This document shows positions 54,176 to 64,000 of a stretch of DNA of 64,000 nt, piece after piece (position 1 is the stretch's first letter; every line of letters starts with the position of its first letter). This DNA is from Merluccius polli. Taxonomy: Eukaryota > Chordata > Actinopteri > Gadiformes > Merlucciidae. The notes beneath the pieces are model-generated. The model ran no database searches. It was given only the letters and a program-made list of their open reading frames with translations, and was not told the origin of the DNA. The DNA lies in assembly GCA_030340625.1 (NCBI GenBank), contig JAOPHQ010003976.1, forward strand, positions 1 through 64,000, given 5' to 3'. A program made the translations under genes and the position numbers.

Positions 54176-56893
54176 CTACTGGAGAAAGCTGATAGGATCT
54201 TCGGCCTCAGTCCTGCCATGGAAATTAAGATCGCCTCCTTCAGGGAAAACAATCAGAAGGGAAATAAACATACAGAGCCGTTGTCTGGCAAAACCAGGAG
54301 GAATCAGGAAAGTAACGTGCAGTGCTATCAGCTTCAGTGTTAAATGGATGATAATATACAATGACGAAATGCTTCAAGTTTGAGGCCCTGTTTCAAATGA
54401 AACGGGAAACGCATAGAAAGGAGCAAAAGGAGTATCGGTACTTGGGTCGTCTCATGCCTCACCTCTGTGCGTATGGTCCTGCTACCTTGTGAAGGGCATG
54501 TGTTGAGGTAAAGGTCAAACAAAACGCTAGGGTCCGTTACGTCCAGGTTTTGGTCTCCGTCCACACTGGCTTCCAGACCCTGGAGACCGCCGAAGATAAC
54601 CAAGAGATGCCTGAATAACAATTTAGAATAAAAGGATAGAAAAATAAAAGTAGTTCATTATGACTGTCAGCACACGGTCCAATGTCACAAAAGTATATAC
54701 AAATAGCCAAGTTTCACATTTCTTTCTTGGTTTTCTTTTGTTGTTATACACTTACTTAAACGCCGGCAATGTACTTTCGTCAATGTTGCGTCCTTTTTCC
54801 GAGGTGCCGATCGTGACATCATAGCCCTCTTTATGTGGACCTTGTGTGAACACGTCACCTGCGTCAACACAAACATGAGTATCTTGCCCACTGCTAAACT
54901 AGAGCATGGTAACCAATAGTCATGCATTACTCTGCAGTTGACCTACTCAGACAGGATGCCAGACGGACACTGTAGCCCCAGTAGGAACCTCCTTCTGTTC
55001 GGGGCACGTGAGGGGGTACCACCACACCCTTAATTAGCCTGTTGTCTGAGGACACACACACACACACACACACACCACAAACACAGTGAAAGATGCCATG
55101 GGCCAAGCTACTGACAATCTATAACATGCATCATTATTATTCAAACCATTGCAAATACTGTGTATAATAGAAAGCTATACCTTGTTTCTGTGTCTTATTG
55201 ATGTGTACTGTAACTCTGAGCCCTGTTTGCAGCTTTTTGTCGATCTGCACCTCCTGTATGAAACATGGGTAGAATATGGTGATTAGGTTTCATGTTCACT
55301 TACAACAAGGTGAAAGACCATGTTTGATGGCAATCGAAAAATCATATATATGAATGAAATAGGCATGCTCACCTTCCACATGCCACAGTTGACTAGTGAG
55401 CCTTTGCCTGGTTTTGTGGGCCTGTCGAGGATGATCCCCTCCCGGTACTCAAACTCCTCGTCGATCCTCATGTGATGGGGTATGTCCAACGGATTGAGCA
55501 GACCTATTGAAAAATAATAATTAAAAAACCCAAATCAGTTTTAGGAAACCATCCACAGAATGTGCTTACATTTTCACCCGGGAAAAAAAATTGTGGGATT
55601 TTTTTTTTTTTAATTTAGAAATTTACCAGCGTATTGTAGATCTTGATGCATCGGAAAGAAACATTTCCGCAGATACCTGGAGAGAAGCAAGGTTGACCTT
55701 ATTCCTTACAAATAGTGTGTAAATTAAAGCGGTCAGTTATAACAGTTTATCAAACGAGAATGACTTACTGTGGACATTCTAGGTATTGAAGGATCCTTGC
55801 CAGTTGAATACACGCATGTCCCTTCTTCCCCACCCCTCTGTAATCTCCTTCTACGCTTCTGTTAGAAAGAAACGCAACATATTTTCTTGCACTTTTTGTA
55901 ATAATTTTTTTTTTTTTTAAATGGTGCGAGGAAAATATCTTTCAACGTTTAAACCTACTTGACATCCTCCCCTTCCTCATCAAATATGACGATCTCGTCG
56001 ACGCAGAAGACAACGCAGGCCCTGGCTATCTGTCCAGCCAGGTACGTGCGGAGCTCAGTGGACTGGGCGTTATCTAGGACCGAGCCGGGAAGCGCCACAC
56101 TCACTGTGTACGCGCGTCCTAAGAGACATCAGGTTCACATTATTAATGACTTCATATGTCGTTAATGGTTGGCCAACCATTGATATAATAATAAAAAGAA
56201 AGACCAGATAGAAAGAAGACAGAAAGAACAGATAGTGATTTGGGGAGTCATTTGATTAACAGTAGGGGTCACCTCGACTGGGTTGGCTTTGTGGTAGCGG
56301 CGCCTCCTCCTTCTCCGCTGCCTCTGTCTCGGCACGTTTCTGTTTGTCTAATTTTTTGACAAGCTTGGCCTCTTTCCTTTGCTTCTTGGCTTCTTGAACT
56401 GTGGTTTGGTCAATATCAAAACCATTTCATGTTAAAAATTTGAGTGGTGTGTGTGTGTGTGTGTGTGTGTGGGGGGGGGGGGGGTTAAACATTCAGAGAC
56501 TCAGTTATACGCCACGTGGGGGCGCTGTTTAACAAACAGCTGGCTAAATTAACACATCTCCAAAATAAAATGGTACCATACAAGCGGTCAGAAAATGAGC
56601 TCTTCGGAGTTTACACCAAGCAGCAGTATATCTGCGTGTACACATCTTAACAGGATTAACGTGTTTATATCGTGAACACAGGAGGACTACATTGCAGGGG
56701 AATGTGACTCACGTTCGGCTTTCTTCTTCCTCCAGTCCACCTTGTCATTTTTCTGTAAAGATAACAAAACTGGTCGTATTAGTCGTCCACAGAAAGGAAT
56801 AGGATATTAAACTCAAACTGCAGTACTACAGTAACAGTACAATACCTGTGTGGTTTCAACTTTGGCTCTCTTAGGTGTACTCGCGTCCGACAT
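54176..56893 (-). CDS. spout1: SPOUT domain methyltransferase 1 (CENP-32)
   Basis: SPOUT1 (C9orf114, CENP-32) is a SPOUT-class RNA methyltransferase linked to spindle and kinetochore function. Twelve exons join in frame: 56893-56846, 56752-56713, 56398-56273, 56118-55959, 55858-55769, 55676-55627, 55503-55373, 55253-55181, 55045-54947, 54858-54756, 54610-54463 and 54205-54176, giving 365 residues. A basic, Glu/Lys-rich N-terminus (KKKAE, AKKQRKEAKLVKKL) precedes the catalytic domain, which starts AYTVSVALPGSVLDNAQS. GDYRGVGKKGHACIQLARIL, DIPHHMR, REGIILDRPTKPGKGS, YWGYSVRLASCLS and the knot segment VIFGGLQGLEA are all present. The last exon (AEDPISFLQ) is short and its acceptor less certain; without it the exon 11 frame would run on to a different tail. 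Confidence 0.95.
56441..56484 (+). repeat. (GT)n with G run in spout1 intron 2
   Basis: (GT)15 followed by 14 G. Confidence 0.95.
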
Positions 56894-56945
56894 GTTTACA
56901 TGCGACACGTGAAATGCAGTTACTTCCGGGTCATGAGTCCTCGTG
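56894..56945 (-). promoter_or_regulatory. spout1 promoter elements
   Basis: A CACGTG E-box at 56906-56911 and an ETS-type ACTTCCGG at about 56922-56929 lie within 40 bp of the start codon. There is no TATA box, as in many housekeeping promoters. Confidence 0.5.
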
Positions 56946-57062
56946 TCAAAACAAAAGCATTACGACGGGACCTTCCCCAATTGTGCTTTTATTTTGAAAC
57001 AGGGGTCCGCGCCATAGAAATACATGGTAGTTAGGTTCAGGTCGGACAGTGTCAGACCGTAT

Positions 57063-57779
<717 letters not shown>

Positions 57780-57966
57780 GGGTCCGTTTCACAGTGTAAT
57801 CCTAAACTCTGAGTTGATCTACTCTGAGAAAACTCAGAGTTTTCGGTTCCAGAACAGCGGATTTGAGTTAATTTAATCAACGCAGAGTAGTTTCACCTGG
57901 AGTTAAGCGCGTGCACCACAACTATAAAAAGCCAGCATCAATGGAGCCCCGATTCAACGAGTCACC

Positions 57967-58530
57967 ATGGCAACGGGAAAGAGGAGGGCTACGTTTTTCA
58001 ATAACATCGAATTGGAAATGCTAATGCGCTCATACGGCGAATTTCAACACGTTTTTAGGAAAAAGTGCAACACCGCTGCAGCTGCCAAAGGGAGGGAGAC
58101 AGCGTGGGAGAACATTGCTGCTCGGGTCAACGCGTAAGTTTAAATGTAGTCCTTCGCAATCACAATAATATTACAGGGGAAAACTGCTTGAATGGTAACT
58201 ATTCATTTATTTCATTTAGGTGCAATCCCACGGGGGAGAAGCGCACTTGGCAGCAGCTAAAGATTAAGTATAAAAACATTGTTTAAACAGGTAAGACCTC
58301 GGCATGGAGGTACCTCATTTTGATCTTGTTTTACACTGTAAAGTAAATATTAAGTGGCTATTTGACTGTGCAGTTGTTTTATTCCCAACATAATGCTGTT
58401 TTCACACACATAAATGTCTTCTCATCTATATCATGTTCTGTTAAATAATTAAGCCTATTTAAACTAACAGACTTCTACTCAGCCAACAGAAAGAAGGCAG
58501 ATGCCCATAAAACGGGTGGTGTGTATGTAA
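57967..58530 (+). pseudogene. Harbinger Myb/SANT-like DNA-binding protein remnant
   Basis: Exon 1 (57967-58133) begins MATGKRRATFFNNIELEMLM and includes NTAAAAKGRETAWENIAARV. Exon 2 (58220-58290) gives CNPTGEKRTWQQLKIKYKNI then V. A third piece after an ACTCAG acceptor at about 58481 reads ANRKKADAHKTGG. This is the Myb/SANT-like partner protein of fish Harbingers. A TAA at 58284-58286 interrupts exon 2 four bases before its donor, where the family normally continues into exon 3. Confidence 0.85.
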
Positions 58531-58534
58531 ATGA

Positions 58535-58881
58535 TGGACTGTGACGTGAAACGGTACCGCTCAAAAAGATAACTGTCTGGAAATGCTAAAACAACTATGC
58601 TATCTGATAACCCTCTCCCGACGAATATTTAATTCTCTGCGCAGTAATGATGCACCTTCATCCACAGGATCGTTGTCAAAGGACATGCCATGTTTGTGAA
58701 AAAAGTTGCCTCTTACTGTGCCTAATAGACTTCTGATATAGCCTACTAACTCTGATTTTTTAAATGACTTTTGACAGACGGCTACGCCAAAACTCGCCTG
58801 CTGACTGAATGAATGAAAGAGGAAATCAAATGGCGTGTGTGGCTGAAAGAGGGCGGAGACAGAGAGAAACTCGAGGTTCAT
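58535..58881 (-). pseudogene. Harbinger transposase N-terminal remnant
   Basis: Minus-strand fragments read DPVDEGASLLRRELNIRRER and then, in another frame, LAFPDSYLFERYRFTSQS. Both match the start of Harbinger (HARBI1-like) transposases. A frameshift or stop separates them, and the DDE core is absent. Confidence 0.8.
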
Positions 58882-59041
58882 TGAGAAAAACCTGGTCCCG
58901 ACCAGGTTAGGTTCATAGAGTCTGTTACTACGGTAACTGACCGAGAGCTTAAGTTACCTCAAACGGAAAACTCAGAGTTTCCCTCATTTCAGGGTTAATA
59001 AACTCAGAGTTTTCACTAAACCTGCTTTGTGAAACGGACCC

Positions 59042-59488
59042 CAGAACATGAAACACAGACAGCAATTATGTTGTTATTTGACTTCCAAGCCAGTGACATA
59101 ACTTCTGAAACAGTCACAGCTCCAAGTAGACCCTTTCCTCATCACTCCAATCAAATGTAATTTATCCACCTAAAGAATAAAATACACTACTTTCTTTTCA
59201 TGGGCTGACATAACAATTCAGAGGGCCGCACACATTTACAATCTTCAATGCTATTCATTTTATACGTCAATTGCCACCCTAATTTTGCTAATTTGAAAAC
59301 AACTGCATAAGATAAAAGAGAAAACCAAGAAATAAAATAAAATACATGTGCAGTTTGGCCAGGCGGCCGTGCAATGAGGATATAGGCCAGGATATAGGAC
59401 AGCCTAATGAAAACCATGATGAATGAGACACCAAGTGGCTAAGAACCGGTAAAAACCAAAGCTCGGGGATACTTCACATTTTCACAGT
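59042..59488. other. Spacer and probable kyat1 3' UTR
   Basis: No coding sequence. It separates the Harbinger relic from the kyat1 stop. No canonical AATAAA was identified on the minus strand. Confidence 0.4.
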
Positions 59489-62400
59489 TCACTTTTCACT
59501 GCCCCACTTGTTCAAGATTTCCTCGGCAGCATACAATGTGGAGTCCTCCTTTAGCAAATAAGGCAAAAAAAAGTTAGAAATCACAGAAAAAGAGGAAATG
59601 CAAGAGGGAACAAGCAATACATTTCCTCATAAGTACCTTAGTGAAGCAGAATCGTACGTAGTTTTGAAACTCTTTGCTATGCTCAGCGCTGTAGAAGGCA
59701 GATACAGGGATGGCGGCCAATCCCTGCAGTGGGAGCGAGACAAAGAGAGAAACATTGAAAGTGTAGAAAAACCTTATTGAACCGAAAGAGCAAAACAATT
59801 GGTGATTTATTGCTGCAGAAAATATAAATACATTGTGTAACACTTTTGATATGTTACCTTTTTCTTGATCAGCCACTTAACAAATCTGAAGTCCAGGGGC
59901 TCATCCTGGGAGACTGAATCATCAGAGTCAAACGCTGTTCAAAACCAGAGGCCACATTAAAGTTATTAGTTAAATTGTATAAGTGTAGCTGGGAAGACAA
60001 ACGGAAGCAAAATTAGAGATGGCAATCACATTCAAATATCTTCCCTGTCAATTTGACTATATAATCACAGAAGTAAAAATAGTAAAAACAAATAGAATAA
60101 TATATTAGGAATTTAGCACCTTATGAAAAAAACTAACTCACAGATAGAGGAAATGTCAGCTATCATGAAATATCCACCCTCTGGCAGGGTGGGCTGCAGA
60201 CCCGCGCTCTCCAGACAGGCGGCCAGCTTGTTGCGCTTGTGGTTCAGCATCGCCGGCAGCTGTTTGAAGTAGCTCTCTGGACTCCCGAAACGCTCATACT
60301 CTGTCTGGAAACCCGCCGCCACTGCCACCTGTTGAGACAATGGTGGCGCAATGGTGTCTAATTGTTGACTTGAAGTCATGAAATGCAGAATATCGCATTA
60401 GTATACGGCATTTCAGAATTGTAAACAATAGTAAACAGTAAATAGTAAAATAGTAAATTGTAAACAATAGGCGTCAAGATACTTCCGGGTGGCAGGAAGA
60501 GAGCGGTGTGGAGTGTGTGTGTGGAGTGTGTGTGTTGATGGCTGGTTTACAGCCTCACCTGGCCTGAGTCACACTGATTGGACTCTGGCTGGGTGGGGCT
60601 GCACACCTGTGGTGCATGAGAGGAATCATGACCATAGACATATATACATAGACGCCTCATGACGTGCTGGAACGTAACCCAGCGTCGCCGCCATATTGGT
60701 TGGGTCTCCTCACTCTAGTCTAGCATAGGAGTTAACGGGAGAGCAAGCTATGCCAGTATTTTGTGCAGCTTACGGCGCAGTATTGACACCAGATCGCATG
60801 GGATTACCTTTCACAAGTAAGATTGAACAATAATTCTTATTATTTTAAAAAAAATAAAAAATTATTAATTCGTCCTGTATCATAAATAAATCTCTGCCAT
60901 TTGTAACAAACCAAACCGTGTGAAAATCCGGTAAAAATTCGGGGAGTTATGCTTATTATTGTAGTTGGGGATACACCTTCCTCCATAGAAATGAATGGAC
61001 TGGGGACGCACTGGGGACCCATACAAGATGGCGGCCGCGCTGCTACGTCAGCTCTAACGGGCAGCGTCAGTCTATGAGGCGTCTATGTATATATGTCTAT
61101 GATCATGACACCCAGGATAAACCAGCCATCAACACACACTCGTTAACCTGTAGGCTACCTTAAACCTGGGTTTGCTCAGTGAGCACAACCGTATAATAAA
61201 CGTTTAACGTGTAGCCTATAGTGTAGCCGTAAATAATTCAATATTTACGACTTCATTCTCGTAATTAATTAAATATTTACAACTTTATTCTCATAATTAA
61301 TTCAATATATGTTAATGAGACTTCCCATACCCGTATGAATTAATGAGACGTCACGTAGCGCCCCGCAAGAAGAAAATCATTCATTCAAGCCATGTACTGT
61401 TTTCTCGATCGCTCTGCCCCGTCAAATGATATGGAGGGGTTTACTAGTTCTGCCATCGGAGAACGCTTCGTCTTTTGCCACCCGGAAGAACGTATATTGT
61501 TGTTGTGACGTCGTGGTTATTTGTCGTATTGTGCACTGTCTTAAAACAAACAAAACCTCTCAAAAAGGTAGGTAGTAGTGATGCGTGTACCTGTGCCGCG
61601 GTGGGACAGTGGTAAATAGAGTTCTGATGGACTGTTTTCAAGTGTTTCATGATATGGCTGGAACCCATCGCCCAGCCAACCTTAAAATTAATCAATAAAT
61701 AAATCGCACATAAAAGCAATTGATGATCAGTATATTGTGGCCACCATATTGTGCTTGTTTAAAATTTGTTATAAAAAGATATTAAAACAATATCATTACC
61801 TTCCACCCTGTAGCACTGAAAGTCTTCCCGGCGCTGCCGATAGTAACTGTTCGTTCCCACATACCTGGAAGGCTGGCTATGTACAAAAGCATAAAACATT
61901 CATATGGGTTAGGTTAACAACGCTACATTAAATTGTGGCCCTTGCTTCTGATCTGCCGATTAGCCAGCTGAATCAAACCTATTTTCACATGTTTGGCTCC
62001 GTCATAGGTCAGCCACTCATACACCTCGTCGCTGATGCACACCACATTGTGCTGGATGCACAGGTCCGCGATCACCTGCAGTTCCTCCGTCTTGTACACC
62101 TGTGCGTGGGAGACCATAACCTGTCTTTATTGAAGTTCAAAGACTGCATTGAGGTGGACTAAAATATGTAATTATATGTATACAATATTTGTAATCAAAT
62201 ACCAATGATTAAAAAAATAAATAGTTAATCAAGCACATAGATTAAACCTTGGACAAAACATCAGTGAGTAACCACCAGTGCATCAAAGTTAAACTGATAA
62301 GGTAAAAGAATACACTTCTTACCTTGCCAATTGGGTTGTTGGGTGTGTTAATAATAATCGCTTTTGTTTTTGCTGTGAATTTACTGGCCAGCTCCTCGGC

Positions 62401-63445
62401 AGAAAGCACCCAATCCGCACTCGACGGGTTGCTACCGCCACTCTGAAATCAACCAATCAACAATCAACCAGAAATATCATTATTCACTACATACTGGTAT
62501 ATAATCTGTGGCTTAATTTAGGAAATAACTAAATGCTCCTTACTGGCCTCAGAGGTACGAAGACGGGCGTCCCTCCGGCCATCTTTACCATGGGTTGGTA
62601 GCAATCAAAGAATGGCTCAATAATTATAACCTGAAAGATAACATTCATTAAAGCCTCATTAATAAATGAATTCATTCACTCGTCTTTTTTTATTACCAAG
62701 CAAAAATTCTGTTTGTGGCAAGCAAAGTTTAAGTCGACTCTTTCATATAATTATTAACATGTGTTTTACATGAGCGTTGAACCTAGAAAGTTACATATTG
62801 TTAGTTTATGACTGTTTCACTGAACACTATCCAAACAACCCCAGGAAGTGGAAGCTCGGGTCACTTTAGGAACCTTGAGAAAGGTAGACAGTTTATAGCT
62901 GCTTACCTCGTCTCCTTCATCCACCAGGGCTTGAAATGTGCAGAACAGAGCCTGATACGCCCCGACCGTGACAAGCACGTCGTCCAGGGGATTAATCTCA
63001 TGTCCCACCACTTGCCCAAAGAATTTAGCCAGGATTGTGACAAGAGAGGGGTGGCCCTTTATAGTGAAAATAAAGTATACATAAAATAAATAATAATTTG
63101 AACCTTTGTAGCAACAGATATAGCAAAACTTTCTAGTTCACATATTTTTGAATGGAGTAAATACAGTAAATACAATAGAAAGTAAGGGAGTGCAAACAAA
63201 TTCAAATCCCAATTTTGTATAATTATTTTTTGGGGAAATACAAATCAACATTTGTTATAATACAAGCGTATTGCGTGTCCTTGGAAAAACAACTTACAAA
63301 AGCACGGGTGTACTGGTGCATTAAGCAGCCTCCATTCACTGCTTTACCGAATGCATCTTGGATGAACTTGGGAGGGGCGAAGTCAGGGAAGCCCTGTCCC
63401 AGGTTCACCACATCGTAGTCAGCAGCCAACTGCGTGAACTCAATC
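59489..63445 (-). CDS. kyat1: Kynurenine aminotransferase 1 / glutamine transaminase K, 5' partial
   Basis: KYAT1 (CCBL1) is a PLP-dependent fold-type I enzyme that transaminates kynurenine and glutamine and has cysteine-conjugate beta-lyase activity. Eleven exons join in frame: 63445-63298, 63056-62907, 62630-62544, 62442-62323, 62099-61979, 61876-61800, 61680-61591, 60328-60142, 59934-59858, 59723-59637 and 59548-59489, giving about 400 residues. The start is missing: about 20 residues should be coded upstream, perhaps in an exon ending at 63997 (CGAG|GTGATG) at the window edge. NLGQGFPDF, IIIEPFFDCYQPM, INTPNNPIGK, ISDEVYEWLTYDG and the PLP lysine motif GSAGKTFSATGWK are all present, as is the substrate-site Arg of NYVRFCF. 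VGWAMGSSHIMKHLKTVHQN favours KYAT1 over KYAT3. Intron 7 of the listed set carries nested transposons. Confidence 0.94.
60528..61139 (+). mobile_element. Short TIR element family A, split by the P-like MITE
   Basis: The ends GTGTGTGTTGATGGCTGGTT and AACCAGCCATCAACACACAC are inverted. Without the nested insertion (60633-61101 plus one duplication) it is about 135 bp and matches the copy at 3353-3475. It lies in a kyat1 intron. Confidence 0.85.
60633..61101 (+). mobile_element. P-element-like MITE, copy 2
   Basis: The ends CATAGACATATATACATAGA and TCTATGTATATATGTCTATG are inverted, extending through GACGCCTCAT / ATGAGGCGTC. A perfect 8-bp duplication ATCATGAC lies at 60625-60632 and 61102-61109. 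It is closely similar to copy 1 over its length, including MPVFCAAY and the same missing base. AAGATGGCGGC near the right end is matched by GCCGCCATATT near the left end. Confidence 0.88.
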
Positions 63446-64000
63446 CTATTCAAAAAAATACGACGGAGGGGGTAGAGACCATGGGGAGATGGTTGGCATC
63501 CATACACAGGTAATGACCTTCAGTGAAACAAACCGTTTGGATAGGAAAACGACGAAAAGTGTGGTATATTAAAAAAAAGACAAATCATCAAGCTTAGGCC
63601 TATGCTATAGAATAGTAAAGCTGCAACCGGACGGAGGGGGGCAAAGTTATCTATGCAATGGGGAAGTCATCATAGCAGGGAAAACCACACAAAGAAACAC
63701 AGGGAGGTGGCCATGGTATGAGACCATACAGAAAGCAAAAAAGGACCCCACAAAGGCTGTCAACAATAACAAATGACAAAACAAATGTCAGCTGAGGCAA
63801 GGGGGTGGGAGCCATTTCCAGAGCAAAGCTCAATGCTCTAGAAAAACGGGTGATAACCAGTTAGGATAAAGTTAAGGAAGATTATAGGCCTACTTTGTGA
63901 TGCAATATTTTCTATAATAATTAACACATTCTCTACCAAAAAGAGGATTTTGTGTATCAATGCAGAAATATGTCCAGTCTCCCTCCCCAGCATCACCTCG

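Larger units (their letters stand above)
57780..59041 (+). mobile_element. PIF/Harbinger transposon, internally deleted
   Basis: The ends GGGTCCGTTTCACA and TGTGAAACGGACCC are inverted. The 3-bp CAG flanks both sides (57777-57779, 59042-59044). Tandem ACTCAGAGTTTTC blocks occur near both ends. Remains of both Harbinger genes are present in convergent orientation (see the two pseudogene entries), but most of the DDE catalytic domain is gone. Confidence 0.9.

Overview
This is a window of vertebrate nuclear DNA, almost certainly from a teleost fish. Genes are split into many short exons with GT/AG introns. There are long dinucleotide microsatellites and many cut-and-paste DNA transposon relics of fish type. 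One gene, gsdf, belongs to a TGF-beta family branch known from fish. The very high density of (CA)n/(GT)n tracts recalls gadiform genomes, but I cannot name the species from sequence alone.

Layout. 0.9-1.1 kb (+): last coding exon of a GPI-anchored netrin-G (probably ntng2), followed by a microsatellite-rich 3' UTR. 2.7-14.7 kb: gene-poor, with the 3' end of an L2-like LINE, a hAT-type MITE sitting inside a (GT)n tract, and other repeats. 16.1-20.0 kb (-): dolpp1, complete, 8 coding exons. 23.9-31.2 kb (-): miga2, complete, 15 coding exons. 33.1-33.9 kb (+): a two-exon gene I do not recognise. 34-42 kb: a transposon and tandem-repeat block. 42.8-44.5 kb (+): gsdf, complete, 5 exons. 46-47.6 kb: more MITEs. 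49.1-52.5 kb (+): st6galnac6, complete, 5 coding exons. 54.2-56.9 kb (-): spout1, 12 exons, tail-to-tail with st6galnac6. 57.8-59.0 kb: decayed PIF/Harbinger transposon. 59.5-63.4 kb (-): kyat1, 11 coding exons, its 5' end lying beyond or at the window edge.

dolpp1, miga2, st6galnac6, spout1 and kyat1 have human orthologues on chromosome 9q34, so this is a conserved-synteny block into which gsdf and repeats are placed. The genes share no single pathway: N-glycan lipid carrier recycling (dolpp1), mitochondrial fusion (miga2), ganglioside sialylation (st6galnac6), RNA methylation (spout1), kynurenine/glutamine transamination (kyat1) and gonadal signalling (gsdf).

The most notable non-genic signals are: two copies of a P-element-like MITE that keep a frameshifted THAP first exon and perfect 8-bp target duplications; a 31-bp paired hairpin just after the st6galnac6 stop codon; a 360-bp array of TTACGTAA-type palindromes upstream of gsdf; a 410-bp near-palindrome carrying ETS sites; and GU-repeat tracts directly beside splice sites in miga2, dolpp1 and gsdf. 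Exon borders were read by eye from splice signals, reading-frame continuity and similarity to remembered families. No alignment was run.
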